Source of the DNA: DATKMS01 sp041497995
Lineage (GTDB): Bacteria > Desulfobacterota > Binatia > HRBIN30
Direction: 5' to 3'
Assembly: GCA_041497995.1 (NCBI GenBank)
Contig: JBGQHM010000116.1
Span: 1 to 16,183, forward strand
DNA length: 16,183 nt
The position numbers were made by a program, and so were the translations under genes. This document shows positions 6,271-13,375 of this stretch, in pieces; the first letter of the stretch is position 1, and each line of letters begins with the position of its first letter. The notes under the pieces were generated by a model, which had not been told where the DNA came from, did not search any database, and worked only from the letters and a program-made list of their open reading frames with translations.

Positions 6271-7622
6271 TGGCCGCGCCGCGCACGGAGGTGCTGTTCG
6301 CAGCCGTCGGTCGCCGGCCGGTTCGCACCTTGAGTCTGCTCTTTGCCGTGTGCGTCGCCACCTTCCTCATCACCATTCCCGTACCGCGCCGCGACCATCT
6401 GCTGATCGGCTCCGATGGCGTGCGCTACTATTGCCATGTCCATTCGTTGGTGATCGACGGCGACCTCGACTTTCGCGACGAGTACATCCACTTCCACGGT
6501 CCGGCACGGGTGCCAGCCGATACGCCCGCGGGATATCCACCGAACAAAATGTCGATCGGCCTCGGGCTCGTGTGGATCCCTTTCTTCGTTGCCGCGCACG
6601 CGCTGTCTGCGCTGCTTGGGTTACCCACGGACGGCTATAGCTACGTCTACCAAGCTGCAGTGTGCTTGGGCAGTATGATGTATGGTTTCATCGGACTGCT
6701 GCTCACGTACCGCCTGTGCCGCGAACGTGTCGACGCCGCCTCAGCCACGGTTGCGGTGGTGCTCATTTGGTTCGCGAGCAACGTGCTCTACTACATGGTC
6801 GTGGAGCCATCGATGTCGCACATGGCGTCGCTGGGGGCCGTCAGCGCACTCCTTGCCTGGTGGCGGCTCCGGCACGATCGCACTTCCCTGCGATACTGGA
6901 CCGGGCTCGGTGCCCTCGGCGGGCTGGCGGCACTCATCCGGCCGCAGGATGGTTTGTTCCTTCTGCTGCCGGGCATGCAGTGGGCGATCGAGGCGTCGCA
7001 TCTCGTACGCAGCGGTCGCCGCAATCTGCTGGCCGCACACGCCGCACGTGGTGCCGCCACGGCGGCCACCGCCGCACTCCTGTTCACCATCCAGCTGTGG
7101 GCCTGGCAGGTCGTGTTCGGGTCTGTACGCGCCAGCGGGTACTTCTACAGCGGGCACGAGGGATTCAATTGGTGGCATCCCCACGTCATCGACGTTCTCT
7201 TCTCTCCGTTCCACGGCTTCTTCACCTGGCATCCAATCTATCTCGTCGGAGCTGTCGGGCTGTGGTGGATCGCCAAAGCTGACCGCCTGTACGGCGCGTT
7301 GCTGGTGCTCGGGGTTCTTGTGCAGGTGTATTTGGTCGCCGCGTGGCGGATCTGGTGGCAGGGCGAGGCCTTTGGTGGGCGCATGCTCATCTCAACGGTC
7401 CCGATCCTCGCCCTCGGACTTGCCGAGGTCGTCGCGCGGTTGCGCCGCATCAGTGGGTGGGCCGTCATCCTGCCGAGCGTTGCGCTGCTGCTCTGGAACT
7501 TCGCCTTCCTCGTTCAATACCGTTTCGGATTCATTCCGATGGACCAGCCGATCAGTGTGCGACAACTCGTGTGGGAAAAGTTCACCCTCCCGTTCGACCT
7601 GTGGCATCGATTCGGGCGCTGA
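6270..7622 (+). CDS. Polytopic membrane protein, GT-C/GT39-like
   Basis: The 450-residue protein has about ten hydrophobic segments: one at the N-terminus (LSLLFAVCVATFLITIPV), then an outer loop with SDGVRYYCHVHSLVIDGDLD, then the rest. The plan, an acidic first loop after TM1 followed by multi-TM bundles, is that of GT-C enzymes that use polyprenyl-phosphate sugars, and the DGDLDF loop resembles uncharacterised bacterial GT39-like proteins. A donor or acceptor cannot be named. The ATG overlaps the HAD stop (TGATG), so translation is probably coupled. Its 3' end overlaps the convergent GT4 gene by 41 bp. Its position between the operon and the glycan genes suggests a role in surface glycan modification (inference). 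Confidence 0.75.
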   Translation: MAAPRTEVLFAAVGRRPVRTLSLLFAVCVATFLITIPVPRRDHLLIGSDGVRYYCHVHSLVIDGDLDFRDEYIHFHGPARVPADTPAGYPPNKMSIGLGLVWIPFFVAAHALSALLGLPTDGYSYVYQAAVCLGSMMYGFIGLLLTYRLCRERVDAASATVAVVLIWFASNVLYYMVVEPSMSHMASLGAVSALLAWWRLRHDRTSLRYWTGLGALGGLAALIRPQDGLFLLLPGMQWAIEASHLVRSGRRNLLAAHAARGAATAATAALLFTIQLWAWQVVFGSVRASGYFYSGHEGFNWWHPHVIDVLFSPFHGFFTWHPIYLVGAVGLWWIAKADRLYGALLVLGVLVQVYLVAAWRIWWQGEAFGGRMLISTVPILALGLAEVVARLRRISGWAVILPSVALLLWNFAFLVQYRFGFIPMDQPISVRQLVWEKFTLPFDLWHRFGR

Positions 7623-8736
7623 AGATGAGAGACGCGAGGACGTCTTCGACTGGCCGTACCATTGTGTGGACGTCGAACTGCTGCAGTACGCGCGCACGTG
7701 CGGCGGCGCTCAGCGCACCAGCCAGCTCATGGTGCGTCACGAGCCGTGCGAGCGCTGCAGCGAGACCAGCACGGTCGCCCTGGGGCACTAGCAGCGCGGT
7801 CTCTTCGTGCGTCAGCAGCTCCGGCACGCCGCCGCTCATGTATGCAACCATCGGCACACCGGCCGCCGCGGCCTCGAGCAGGATCGTCCCAAATGGCTCG
7901 TCTGTGCTGGCGTGGACCAGGATGTCGAGCGCGCTGAGGACCGGGGGGATGTCCTCCTGGTGCCCGGTGAACAGTACGTGCCGCGATAGACCGCGCTGTG
8001 CAACCCGCGCCTTCAGCTCGCGCTCGTACGCTGCGGCGTCGCCGAAGATGTCGCCGCCGATGATCGCCACGTAGACGTCCGGGTGGTCGCGCAGCAGCAT
8101 CTCCGCGGCCGCGATGACCTCATGCTGCCCCTTCCACGGTTGCAGCCGCGCCACCTGACCGATGAGCACGGCGCCGTGCGGCACTCCCCAAGCGGCGCGC
8201 AGAGCCGTCGCTCGCGCGCGGTGGTCGCCGGCGAAGTCGGCCGCGCGGATGCCGTTGTGAATCACTCGCACCTTGTGCGGGCAGGGCACATCCCTGGCGA
8301 CTGCCGCGGAGACCGCAATGGCGCCGGCGGACAGGGCGCACAAGAGGCGCGAATAGATGCCGGGCGGTACCGGCTCGTGGAGGTGACAAAGGAACGGACG
8401 CCGGGCCAGCGCCGCCGCTGCTGCGGCGTAAACGCTTGCCCGAATGCTGTGCGCATACACCACTGTGATGCGCTCGCGCCGCAGCAGCTGGGTCAACGGG
8501 ATGACGGCCCGCGCGAGGCGCCAAGGCGCCGTGGGGACACCGCGCAGCTGCGCCAGCTCGAGTTCGTGGACAGTCACACCAAGCTGGCACGCCGCCGTCG
8601 TCAGCGCCCCCGTTGGCGCAACGAGGTGTGGGGCAAAGCGATCGCGATCGAGAAACTCCAAGAGCAATAGGAGGATCTTCTCGGCTCCGCCGAGGACGTC
8701 GGCGTGGTTCACGAACAGCACTGGCGGCGCCGGCAT
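7582..8736 (-). CDS. GT4-family glycosyltransferase (retaining, GT-B fold)
   Basis: The 384-residue protein is a soluble, membrane-associated GT-B enzyme. The N-terminal domain opens with VLFVNHADVLGGAEK (GGAEK at 16-20), the acceptor-side loop of GT4 enzymes. The C-terminal nucleotide-sugar domain has GQVARLQPWKGQ near 195-206 and the full EX7E motif EPFGTILLE with Glu280 and Glu288, followed by GVPMVAYMSGGVPELL. It would transfer a sugar from an activated donor to a lipid-linked or growing glycan. It is the last gene of a three-gene minus-strand set, only 4 bp after the stop of the second GT4 gene. Its 3' end overlaps the convergent membrane-protein gene. Confidence 0.92.
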   Translation of the reverse strand: MPAPPVLFVNHADVLGGAEKILLLLLEFLDRDRFAPHLVAPTGALTTAACQLGVTVHELELAQLRGVPTAPWRLARAVIPLTQLLRRERITVVYAHSIRASVYAAAAAALARRPFLCHLHEPVPPGIYSRLLCALSAGAIAVSAAVARDVPCPHKVRVIHNGIRAADFAGDHRARATALRAAWGVPHGAVLIGQVARLQPWKGQHEVIAAAEMLLRDHPDVYVAIIGGDIFGDAAAYERELKARVAQRGLSRHVLFTGHQEDIPPVLSALDILVHASTDEPFGTILLEAAAAGVPMVAYMSGGVPELLTHEETALLVPQGDRAGLAAALARLVTHHELAGALSAAARARVLQQFDVHTMVRPVEDVLASLIFSARIDATGRTGG

Positions 8737-8740
8737 GTCT

Positions 8741-9904
8741 CTATCCGCCGAAGGTGCCGACTATGGCGCGCATCTGTTCCATAAAGCGCTGCGCGGAAAA
8801 CGTCGGCGCGTGTGCCTCGAGGGACCGCGCCAAGGCGTGCTGCCGAGCTGGGTCACGAACGACCGCAACGATCTTGGCGACCGCGTCGGCCGCTGAGTGA
8901 TAGACAAGCTCCCGGTTGTGTCCCACGATCTCCACCAGGCCGCCGTCATCCGGAACGAAGAGCAAGCAACCGGCATGCAGCAGCGTCGCGACGGCAATGC
9001 CGAACGGCTCCCGCCGCATGGCGTGGATGGCGTATCGGTGTGTAGTCAGCACCTGCGCCAACGCCGCACGTGGCAGATCCAGCTCCAGCGACACCCACTC
9101 ATGCGTCTTCTGCAAGCGCCGGATGCGTTCCACGTACTCCGCGGGGCCGGGTGTGCCGACGAGGTGGAGGTGCACGTCAGCACCCTCGGCGCGCACCGCG
9201 CTGAGAATCTCGACAATGTCTTCGATGCGTTTTTCCGGTGCGATGCGGCCAATGCAGACGAAGCCGTTCTCACGAGGCTCCCACGGCACCCGCGGAAAGT
9301 CGGCGAGCACGGGCGGATACACGGTGACGGTGTCGACGCCATGCACCTCGTGCATGAGCCGCCCCGTCCAATCGGAGCTCACGAGGGTGAGGTTGGTACG
9401 CATGCGCGCCGGCGAAAACCCGGCCAGCGCCCGACACACTCGGAAGTAGCTGCGCAGCAAGATCGGGAAGTGATACCAGCGCACGTTGAACGGCTCGACA
9501 GAACTGGCGACGCTCGCATTGATGCGCGGATCGTGAGAGCTCGGATAGTGAATGTACTGAATGCCGCGGCGGCCGAAGTCCATCTCATTGTCGATGCCGA
9601 TCACGACGTCGTATTCATCCACCATCCGACGGCAGCGGCGCATGAGGAGGCTCTGCCGGAGCAGGAGGAACCGCTGGGGAGCGATCCCGCGCTGCATCCA
9701 CGCAGGCATCTGATGGAGCTTGACATCACCCGGCCGTAGCGACGTGCCGCAGTAGTCGTTGAGGGCTCCGATCGCCACCGGCGCCCACGTCAGTAGGCTG
9801 ACGTCGTACGCATCTCGTAGCGCCTCGATCATCCACGCGGTCACGGCGGCGCCTGCTCCGGCGTGCGAGTCCATGTCTGAACGAACCAGCAACACGCGCT
9901 TCAT
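8741..9904 (-). CDS. GT4-like glycosyltransferase with altered EX7E motif
   Basis: The 387-residue protein opens with MKRVLLVRSDMDSHAGAGAA. It has the GT4 C-terminal core: NGFVCIGRIAPEKRIEDIV, a TIG-free Rossmann domain with HLHLVGTPGPAEYVERI, and the motif REPFGIAVATLLHAG. In the usual EX7E motif the first Glu is Glu299, but the second position is Thr307 instead of Glu. The second Glu normally contacts the ribose of the nucleotide sugar, so donor binding may differ. The rest of the fold is intact, including CLLFVPDDGGLVEIVG, so it does not look like a pseudogene. The ATG at 9904 overlaps the flippase stop (ATGA), and the frame open further upstream is a shadow of the flippase gene. Confidence 0.88.
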   Translation of the reverse strand: MKRVLLVRSDMDSHAGAGAAVTAWMIEALRDAYDVSLLTWAPVAIGALNDYCGTSLRPGDVKLHQMPAWMQRGIAPQRFLLLRQSLLMRRCRRMVDEYDVVIGIDNEMDFGRRGIQYIHYPSSHDPRINASVASSVEPFNVRWYHFPILLRSYFRVCRALAGFSPARMRTNLTLVSSDWTGRLMHEVHGVDTVTVYPPVLADFPRVPWEPRENGFVCIGRIAPEKRIEDIVEILSAVRAEGADVHLHLVGTPGPAEYVERIRRLQKTHEWVSLELDLPRAALAQVLTTHRYAIHAMRREPFGIAVATLLHAGCLLFVPDDGGLVEIVGHNRELVYHSAADAVAKIVAVVRDPARQHALARSLEAHAPTFSAQRFMEQMRAIVGTFGG

Positions 9905-11418
9905 AGTGCACCCGTAGGCGGCGGCCGGAGCTGCCCCCATGCCCAGCGCATGCCTTGCACCGCCTGCTCGCGCTCCGCCGCCAGCAGCACACCGACATAG
10001 AGCGCACCGAAGACAACCATCTTGCCAACCGCGGTCACCCACGGGCCGTGTCCGACCCAGGCCGCTTCCAGCAGCATCCCGCCGCACCACGCCAGACTGA
10101 TCGCCAACGCCGGCCACAACGCCAGACGGGAGAGCGAGAAGTCCACAACCTCCCACACGTACCGACACAGCAGGATGCCGCCACCGATGGCCATCGCATC
10201 CGCCGCCAATGCCACACCGTCAATATCCCAGAGGTATGCCCCAACGATCACACCGGGGATGAAGACAAGGGTACGCAGCGCCACGGCCCGTTGCGCCTGC
10301 TGCGGACGGCCAACCGCGAAGAGCAGGGTCATTCCCAGCAAGTACAGCGCATCCAGTAAGGTGTAGATGAGCATCAGCCGGAAGGTGAACCGCATCGGCT
10401 GCCAGCGGTCGCCGATGACGACGTGAATGAACTCGGGGAGGATCAGGGCAAAGAGGCCGGTGACCAAAAAGCCGATGCGCAGGATGACGGATGTGGCGCG
10501 ATAGAACACTTGCGACAAGCGGACGCGATCGTGTTGCAGGTGGGCAAACACCGAGGTGAGCACGTCGATCAGCGGATTCACGACAACCCGCCGCGGAGAG
10601 TGGGCGAAGTCGTAGGCGCGCGAGTAGTAGCCGAGGCGCGTGCCGCCCAGCGTGGTTCCAATCCAGAAATCGTCGAAGTGCGTCGCCAGAAAGCTCAGGT
10701 TGTTCGTTCCCCACGTCGGCTTGCCGTACTCCCAGAACCAGCGCACCGTCGGCCCGTCCCATCCCCACCGCGGCACCCAGCGCGGGAAGGCCAGCCACGC
10801 CAACACCACCCGTACCGTGATGCCGCTGCCCAGCTCCGCCACCAACGCCCACACACCCCACCCCGCCCACGCCAGCAGCGGAGCCACTACGGTCATCGCT
10901 GCAGAGGCGACCACGTCGATGATCGCCATCTGCGGGAACGCCAAGTGTTTGATCAGCTGCGTCTCCTGCACATTGTCGAGCACCCGCAGCATCTCAACGC
11001 CAGCCAGTCCCAGCACCACCCAGGCCAACAACGGCATCGCCGGGTAGAACTGGCCAAGCAACGGCGCCACCAAGACCAGGATGACAGTGGACAGCGCGCC
11101 GCTGGCCATGCGCAGTGCGAAGTACGTGCGCCGCACGGTTTCATCGGCGTCGCGACGATGCACCAACGCCTGGTCGAGTCCGAAGGCGCGTAGTTGCGTG
11201 ACCAACGACACATAGAACAAGGCCAACGTCACCACGCCGAAATGCTCCGGGAGCAGCAGCCGGGCTAGCAGGACGGAACGCGTGAAGCCCAACACGAACG
11301 TCACCGCGGCGGCGCCGACACTCCATACGGAGCCACGCACGGCGCGGGCACCGATGGGCGCGGCGGGTACCGGCGTCACGGCCTCGTCAGGCTCGATGCC
11401 TTTCACGCCGCTGCTCAT
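9901..11418 (-). CDS. Polysaccharide/oligosaccharide flippase, Wzx-like (MOP superfamily)
   Basis: The 505-residue protein has 12-14 hydrophobic segments. Its N-terminus (AVRGSVWSVGAAAVTFVLGF) and the sequence LGYYSRAYDFAHSP in the middle are typical of WzxC-like proteins of the polysaccharide biosynthesis (PST) family. Such proteins move undecaprenyl-linked glycans across the inner membrane. It is first in the operon with two GT4 genes, consistent with that role. Two ATG starts are possible: 11418 (GGAG 13 nt upstream) and 11451 (11 more residues, no ribosome site). I chose 11418 without strong preference. It diverges from the GMC oxidoreductase gene at 11501, so the two promoters must lie in an 82-bp gap or overlap. 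Confidence 0.9.
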   Translation of the reverse strand: MSSGVKGIEPDEAVTPVPAAPIGARAVRGSVWSVGAAAVTFVLGFTRSVLLARLLLPEHFGVVTLALFYVSLVTQLRAFGLDQALVHRRDADETVRRTYFALRMASGALSTVILVLVAPLLGQFYPAMPLLAWVVLGLAGVEMLRVLDNVQETQLIKHLAFPQMAIIDVVASAAMTVVAPLLAWAGWGVWALVAELGSGITVRVVLAWLAFPRWVPRWGWDGPTVRWFWEYGKPTWGTNNLSFLATHFDDFWIGTTLGGTRLGYYSRAYDFAHSPRRVVVNPLIDVLTSVFAHLQHDRVRLSQVFYRATSVILRIGFLVTGLFALILPEFIHVVIGDRWQPMRFTFRLMLIYTLLDALYLLGMTLLFAVGRPQQAQRAVALRTLVFIPGVIVGAYLWDIDGVALAADAMAIGGGILLCRYVWEVVDFSLSRLALWPALAISLAWCGGMLLEAAWVGHGPWVTAVGKMVVFGALYVGVLLAAEREQAVQGMRWAWGQLRPPPTGAL

Positions 11419-11500
11419 ACCGGTCGTAACGCTCCGCCCGTTCCCACGCATCGCCGGTTCGTAGTATCACGCCACGGACAGGTTCGGCGAGGTGAAGTCG

Positions 11501-12991
11501 GTGTTCGTGGATGCGCGCCAGCTAGCGGATGAAAGCGTCGTAGAGAGCGGCGTCTGCATTGTCGGCGCCGGCGCCGCCGGCATCTCGCTGGCGCGCGAGC
11601 TCGCCGGACAGCACGTCGATGTCTGTCTTGTGGAAAGTGGCGGGCTCGATCCTGACCCAGCAGCTCAGTCCCTGAACGAGGCCGAGAACGTCGGGTTGCC
11701 CTACTTCCCGCTGGATGCGAACCGCCAGCGGGTATTCGGCGGCACCACGCACCTGTGGGCCGGCTGGTGCCGGCCGCTGGATGCGTTCGATCTGGCACCA
11801 CGCCCGTGGGTCCCGCACAGCGGTTGGCCGATCACCGCGCGCGATCTGCTGCCGTACTACGCGCGCGCGCACGAGTTGTGCGAGCTGCCCCCAGCTTCGT
11901 ACGATCCTGGCGATTGGGAGCACCCACTGGATGCTGCGCCCGCACAGAGTGAGAGCGTCATCAGCAAGCTCTACCGTCTGAGCCCACCCACGCGCTTCGG
12001 CCGGACATACCGCGAGACGCTCGCCCGGGCCGCTAACGTGCAGGTGTTGCTGCATGCCAACGCCATGGACCTCGAAGCCACCACCGACGCTACGGGGATC
12101 GCACGACTACGTGTCGGGTGTCTCTCGGGCAGCCGCTTCTGGGTGCAAGCGCGACACTATGTGCTCGCGGCGGGTGGCGTGGAGAACGCTCGCTTGTTGC
12201 TGCTCTCCAAACTCGGCAACGAGCACGACGTCGTGGGCCGCTACTTCATGGAGCACATGCACTTCCCGGCAGCGACGCTTCTGCAAACGATGCACACGCC
12301 CGCCATCACATCGCACGGCAAGGACGCGCATCGCGTCGCTACGCGGCTGGCGCTGTCACCGTCGATCCAAAAACGCGAACAGTTGCTGAACCACAGCGTG
12401 ATGCTCGCACCGGTCCACTGGTACGATCGGCTCACCCATGCAGTGGCCCGCCGGCTGGCGCGCCGTGTCCATCCGCTGCGGGATCGGTTGCCGCCTGCAT
12501 TCGATCCGGGTGTGGCGCCAGGTCGGCAGCGGGCAACACGCTGGCGTCTCCACCTCACCTTCGAGCAGACACCGAATGCAGAGAGCCGCGTGACGCTCGG
12601 CAACAGGTGTGACGCGCTCGGCATGCCGCGGGTCCGGCTGGAATGGCGCTCCACGCCGCTCGACAGACACACAGCAGAGCGCGCGCCCCAGCTCATCGGC
12701 GCCGAGCTCGAACGCATCGGACTGGGACGCATCGAGCCCGCAGCAAGCCTCAACGCGTGGCCGCCGGTTCCGCTCCAGGGGCTGCGCGGCCATCACGTGG
12801 GAACCACGCGCATGAGCACCGACCCGCGCCACGGCGTCGTCGATCCGCAGTGCCGCGTACACGGCATCGACAATCTGTTCATTGCCGGCAGCTCTGTCTT
12901 CCCCACCGCCGGTGCCGGTGCCCCGACGCTGACGATCGTCGCGCTCGCCTTGCGGCTGGCCGATCATCTCCAGACGATCGTTACTCGATAG
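11501..12991 (+). CDS. GMC family FAD-dependent oxidoreductase
   Basis: The 496-residue protein has the FAD-binding GAGAAG at 22-27 followed by VESGG at the end of the second strand. It has the FAD-contacting FGGTTHLWAGWCRPLD, the mid-protein LAAGGVENARLLLL and, in the C-terminal domain, HHVGTTRMS, GVVDPQCRVHGIDNLFIAGS and PTLTIVALALRLADHL. These are the marks of bacterial GMC enzymes that oxidise alcohols or sugars. His431 aligns with the catalytic His. The partner residue, usually Asn in ANPT or His, appears to be Ala474 (AGAPT). The GTG at 11501 was chosen because GAGG lies 8 nt upstream and the protein then opens as FVDARQL, like relatives; a GTG at 11492 would add three residues. Its position next to a flippase suggests oxidation of a glycan sugar or its precursor (inference). 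Confidence 0.9.
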   Translation: MFVDARQLADESVVESGVCIVGAGAAGISLARELAGQHVDVCLVESGGLDPDPAAQSLNEAENVGLPYFPLDANRQRVFGGTTHLWAGWCRPLDAFDLAPRPWVPHSGWPITARDLLPYYARAHELCELPPASYDPGDWEHPLDAAPAQSESVISKLYRLSPPTRFGRTYRETLARAANVQVLLHANAMDLEATTDATGIARLRVGCLSGSRFWVQARHYVLAAGGVENARLLLLSKLGNEHDVVGRYFMEHMHFPAATLLQTMHTPAITSHGKDAHRVATRLALSPSIQKREQLLNHSVMLAPVHWYDRLTHAVARRLARRVHPLRDRLPPAFDPGVAPGRQRATRWRLHLTFEQTPNAESRVTLGNRCDALGMPRVRLEWRSTPLDRHTAERAPQLIGAELERIGLGRIEPAASLNAWPPVPLQGLRGHHVGTTRMSTDPRHGVVDPQCRVHGIDNLFIAGSSVFPTAGAGAPTLTIVALALRLADHLQTIVTR

Positions 12992-13028
12992 AGGGTAGTA
13001 TCCAATGTGAGGTCTTTATGCTCGCGGT

Positions 13029-13048
13029 GGCGGCGATGTACCGTCGCC
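13029..13048. terminator. Weak hairpin between convergent GMC and small secreted-protein genes
   Basis: GGCGGCG (13029-13035) pairs with CGTCGCC (13042-13048), with one G-T wobble and a 6-nt loop. It lies 38 bp after the GMC stop and before the convergent gene's stop. A second short stem, TAGGG/CCCTA (13069-13083), overlaps the stop codon of the small minus-strand gene. Neither has a T tract, so these are only possible termination sites. Confidence 0.2.
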
Positions 13049-13080
13049 GAACTCGTACGCGGAGACCATAGGGGACATCC

Positions 13081-13323
13081 CTAGCAGGCATAGCCGGAAA
13101 TTGATCCGGACGGCCCCTCGCAAACACACGGTGTCCCGGCGGGCTGGGGTGCGGGGAGAGGACACTTCAGATATTCCGCGCAGCACGTGTTGACCGAGGT
13201 CTGGGCGAGATCGACCGCTGGTTGCTTCTCGTTCTGCCATCCGAGTTCGACGCCAGCCGGTCGCGCGGCGGCCAGCCCCACCAGCAAGACGAAGGGTAAT
13301 ACTCGGTTCATGTTTTTCTTCAT
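13081..13323 (-). CDS. Small secreted six-cysteine protein of unknown function
   Basis: The 80-residue protein has a classical Sec signal: MKKN plus Arg7, a hydrophobic core VLPFVLLVGLAAA, and a likely cleavage near residues 20-24. The mature part of about 57-60 residues has Cys at 47, 48, 54, 66, 68 and 80, the last being the final residue, with a Pro-rich segment between (PLPAPQPAGTPCVC). Six cysteines suggest three disulfides in an exported, compact peptide. There is no lipobox. ATG 13323 has GAGAGGTG upstream with good spacing, which supports real translation. It lies 52 bp downstream of the 715-residue gene on the same strand and is probably co-transcribed with it. I do not recognise the family. 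Confidence 0.65.
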   Translation of the reverse strand: MKKNMNRVLPFVLLVGLAAARPAGVELGWQNEKQPAVDLAQTSVNTCCAEYLKCPLPAPQPAGTPCVCEGPSGSISGYAC

Positions 13324-13375
13324 CGCGTCACCTCTCTTGCGTTTTGCGGATGCATTGCGAAGCCGTCTAGCGGGT

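Noticed and set aside
6682..7791. 369-codon plus-strand open frame, Ser/Arg/Cys-rich
   Set aside because: Composition is typical of an out-of-frame reading of the polytopic membrane protein that spans 6270-7622.
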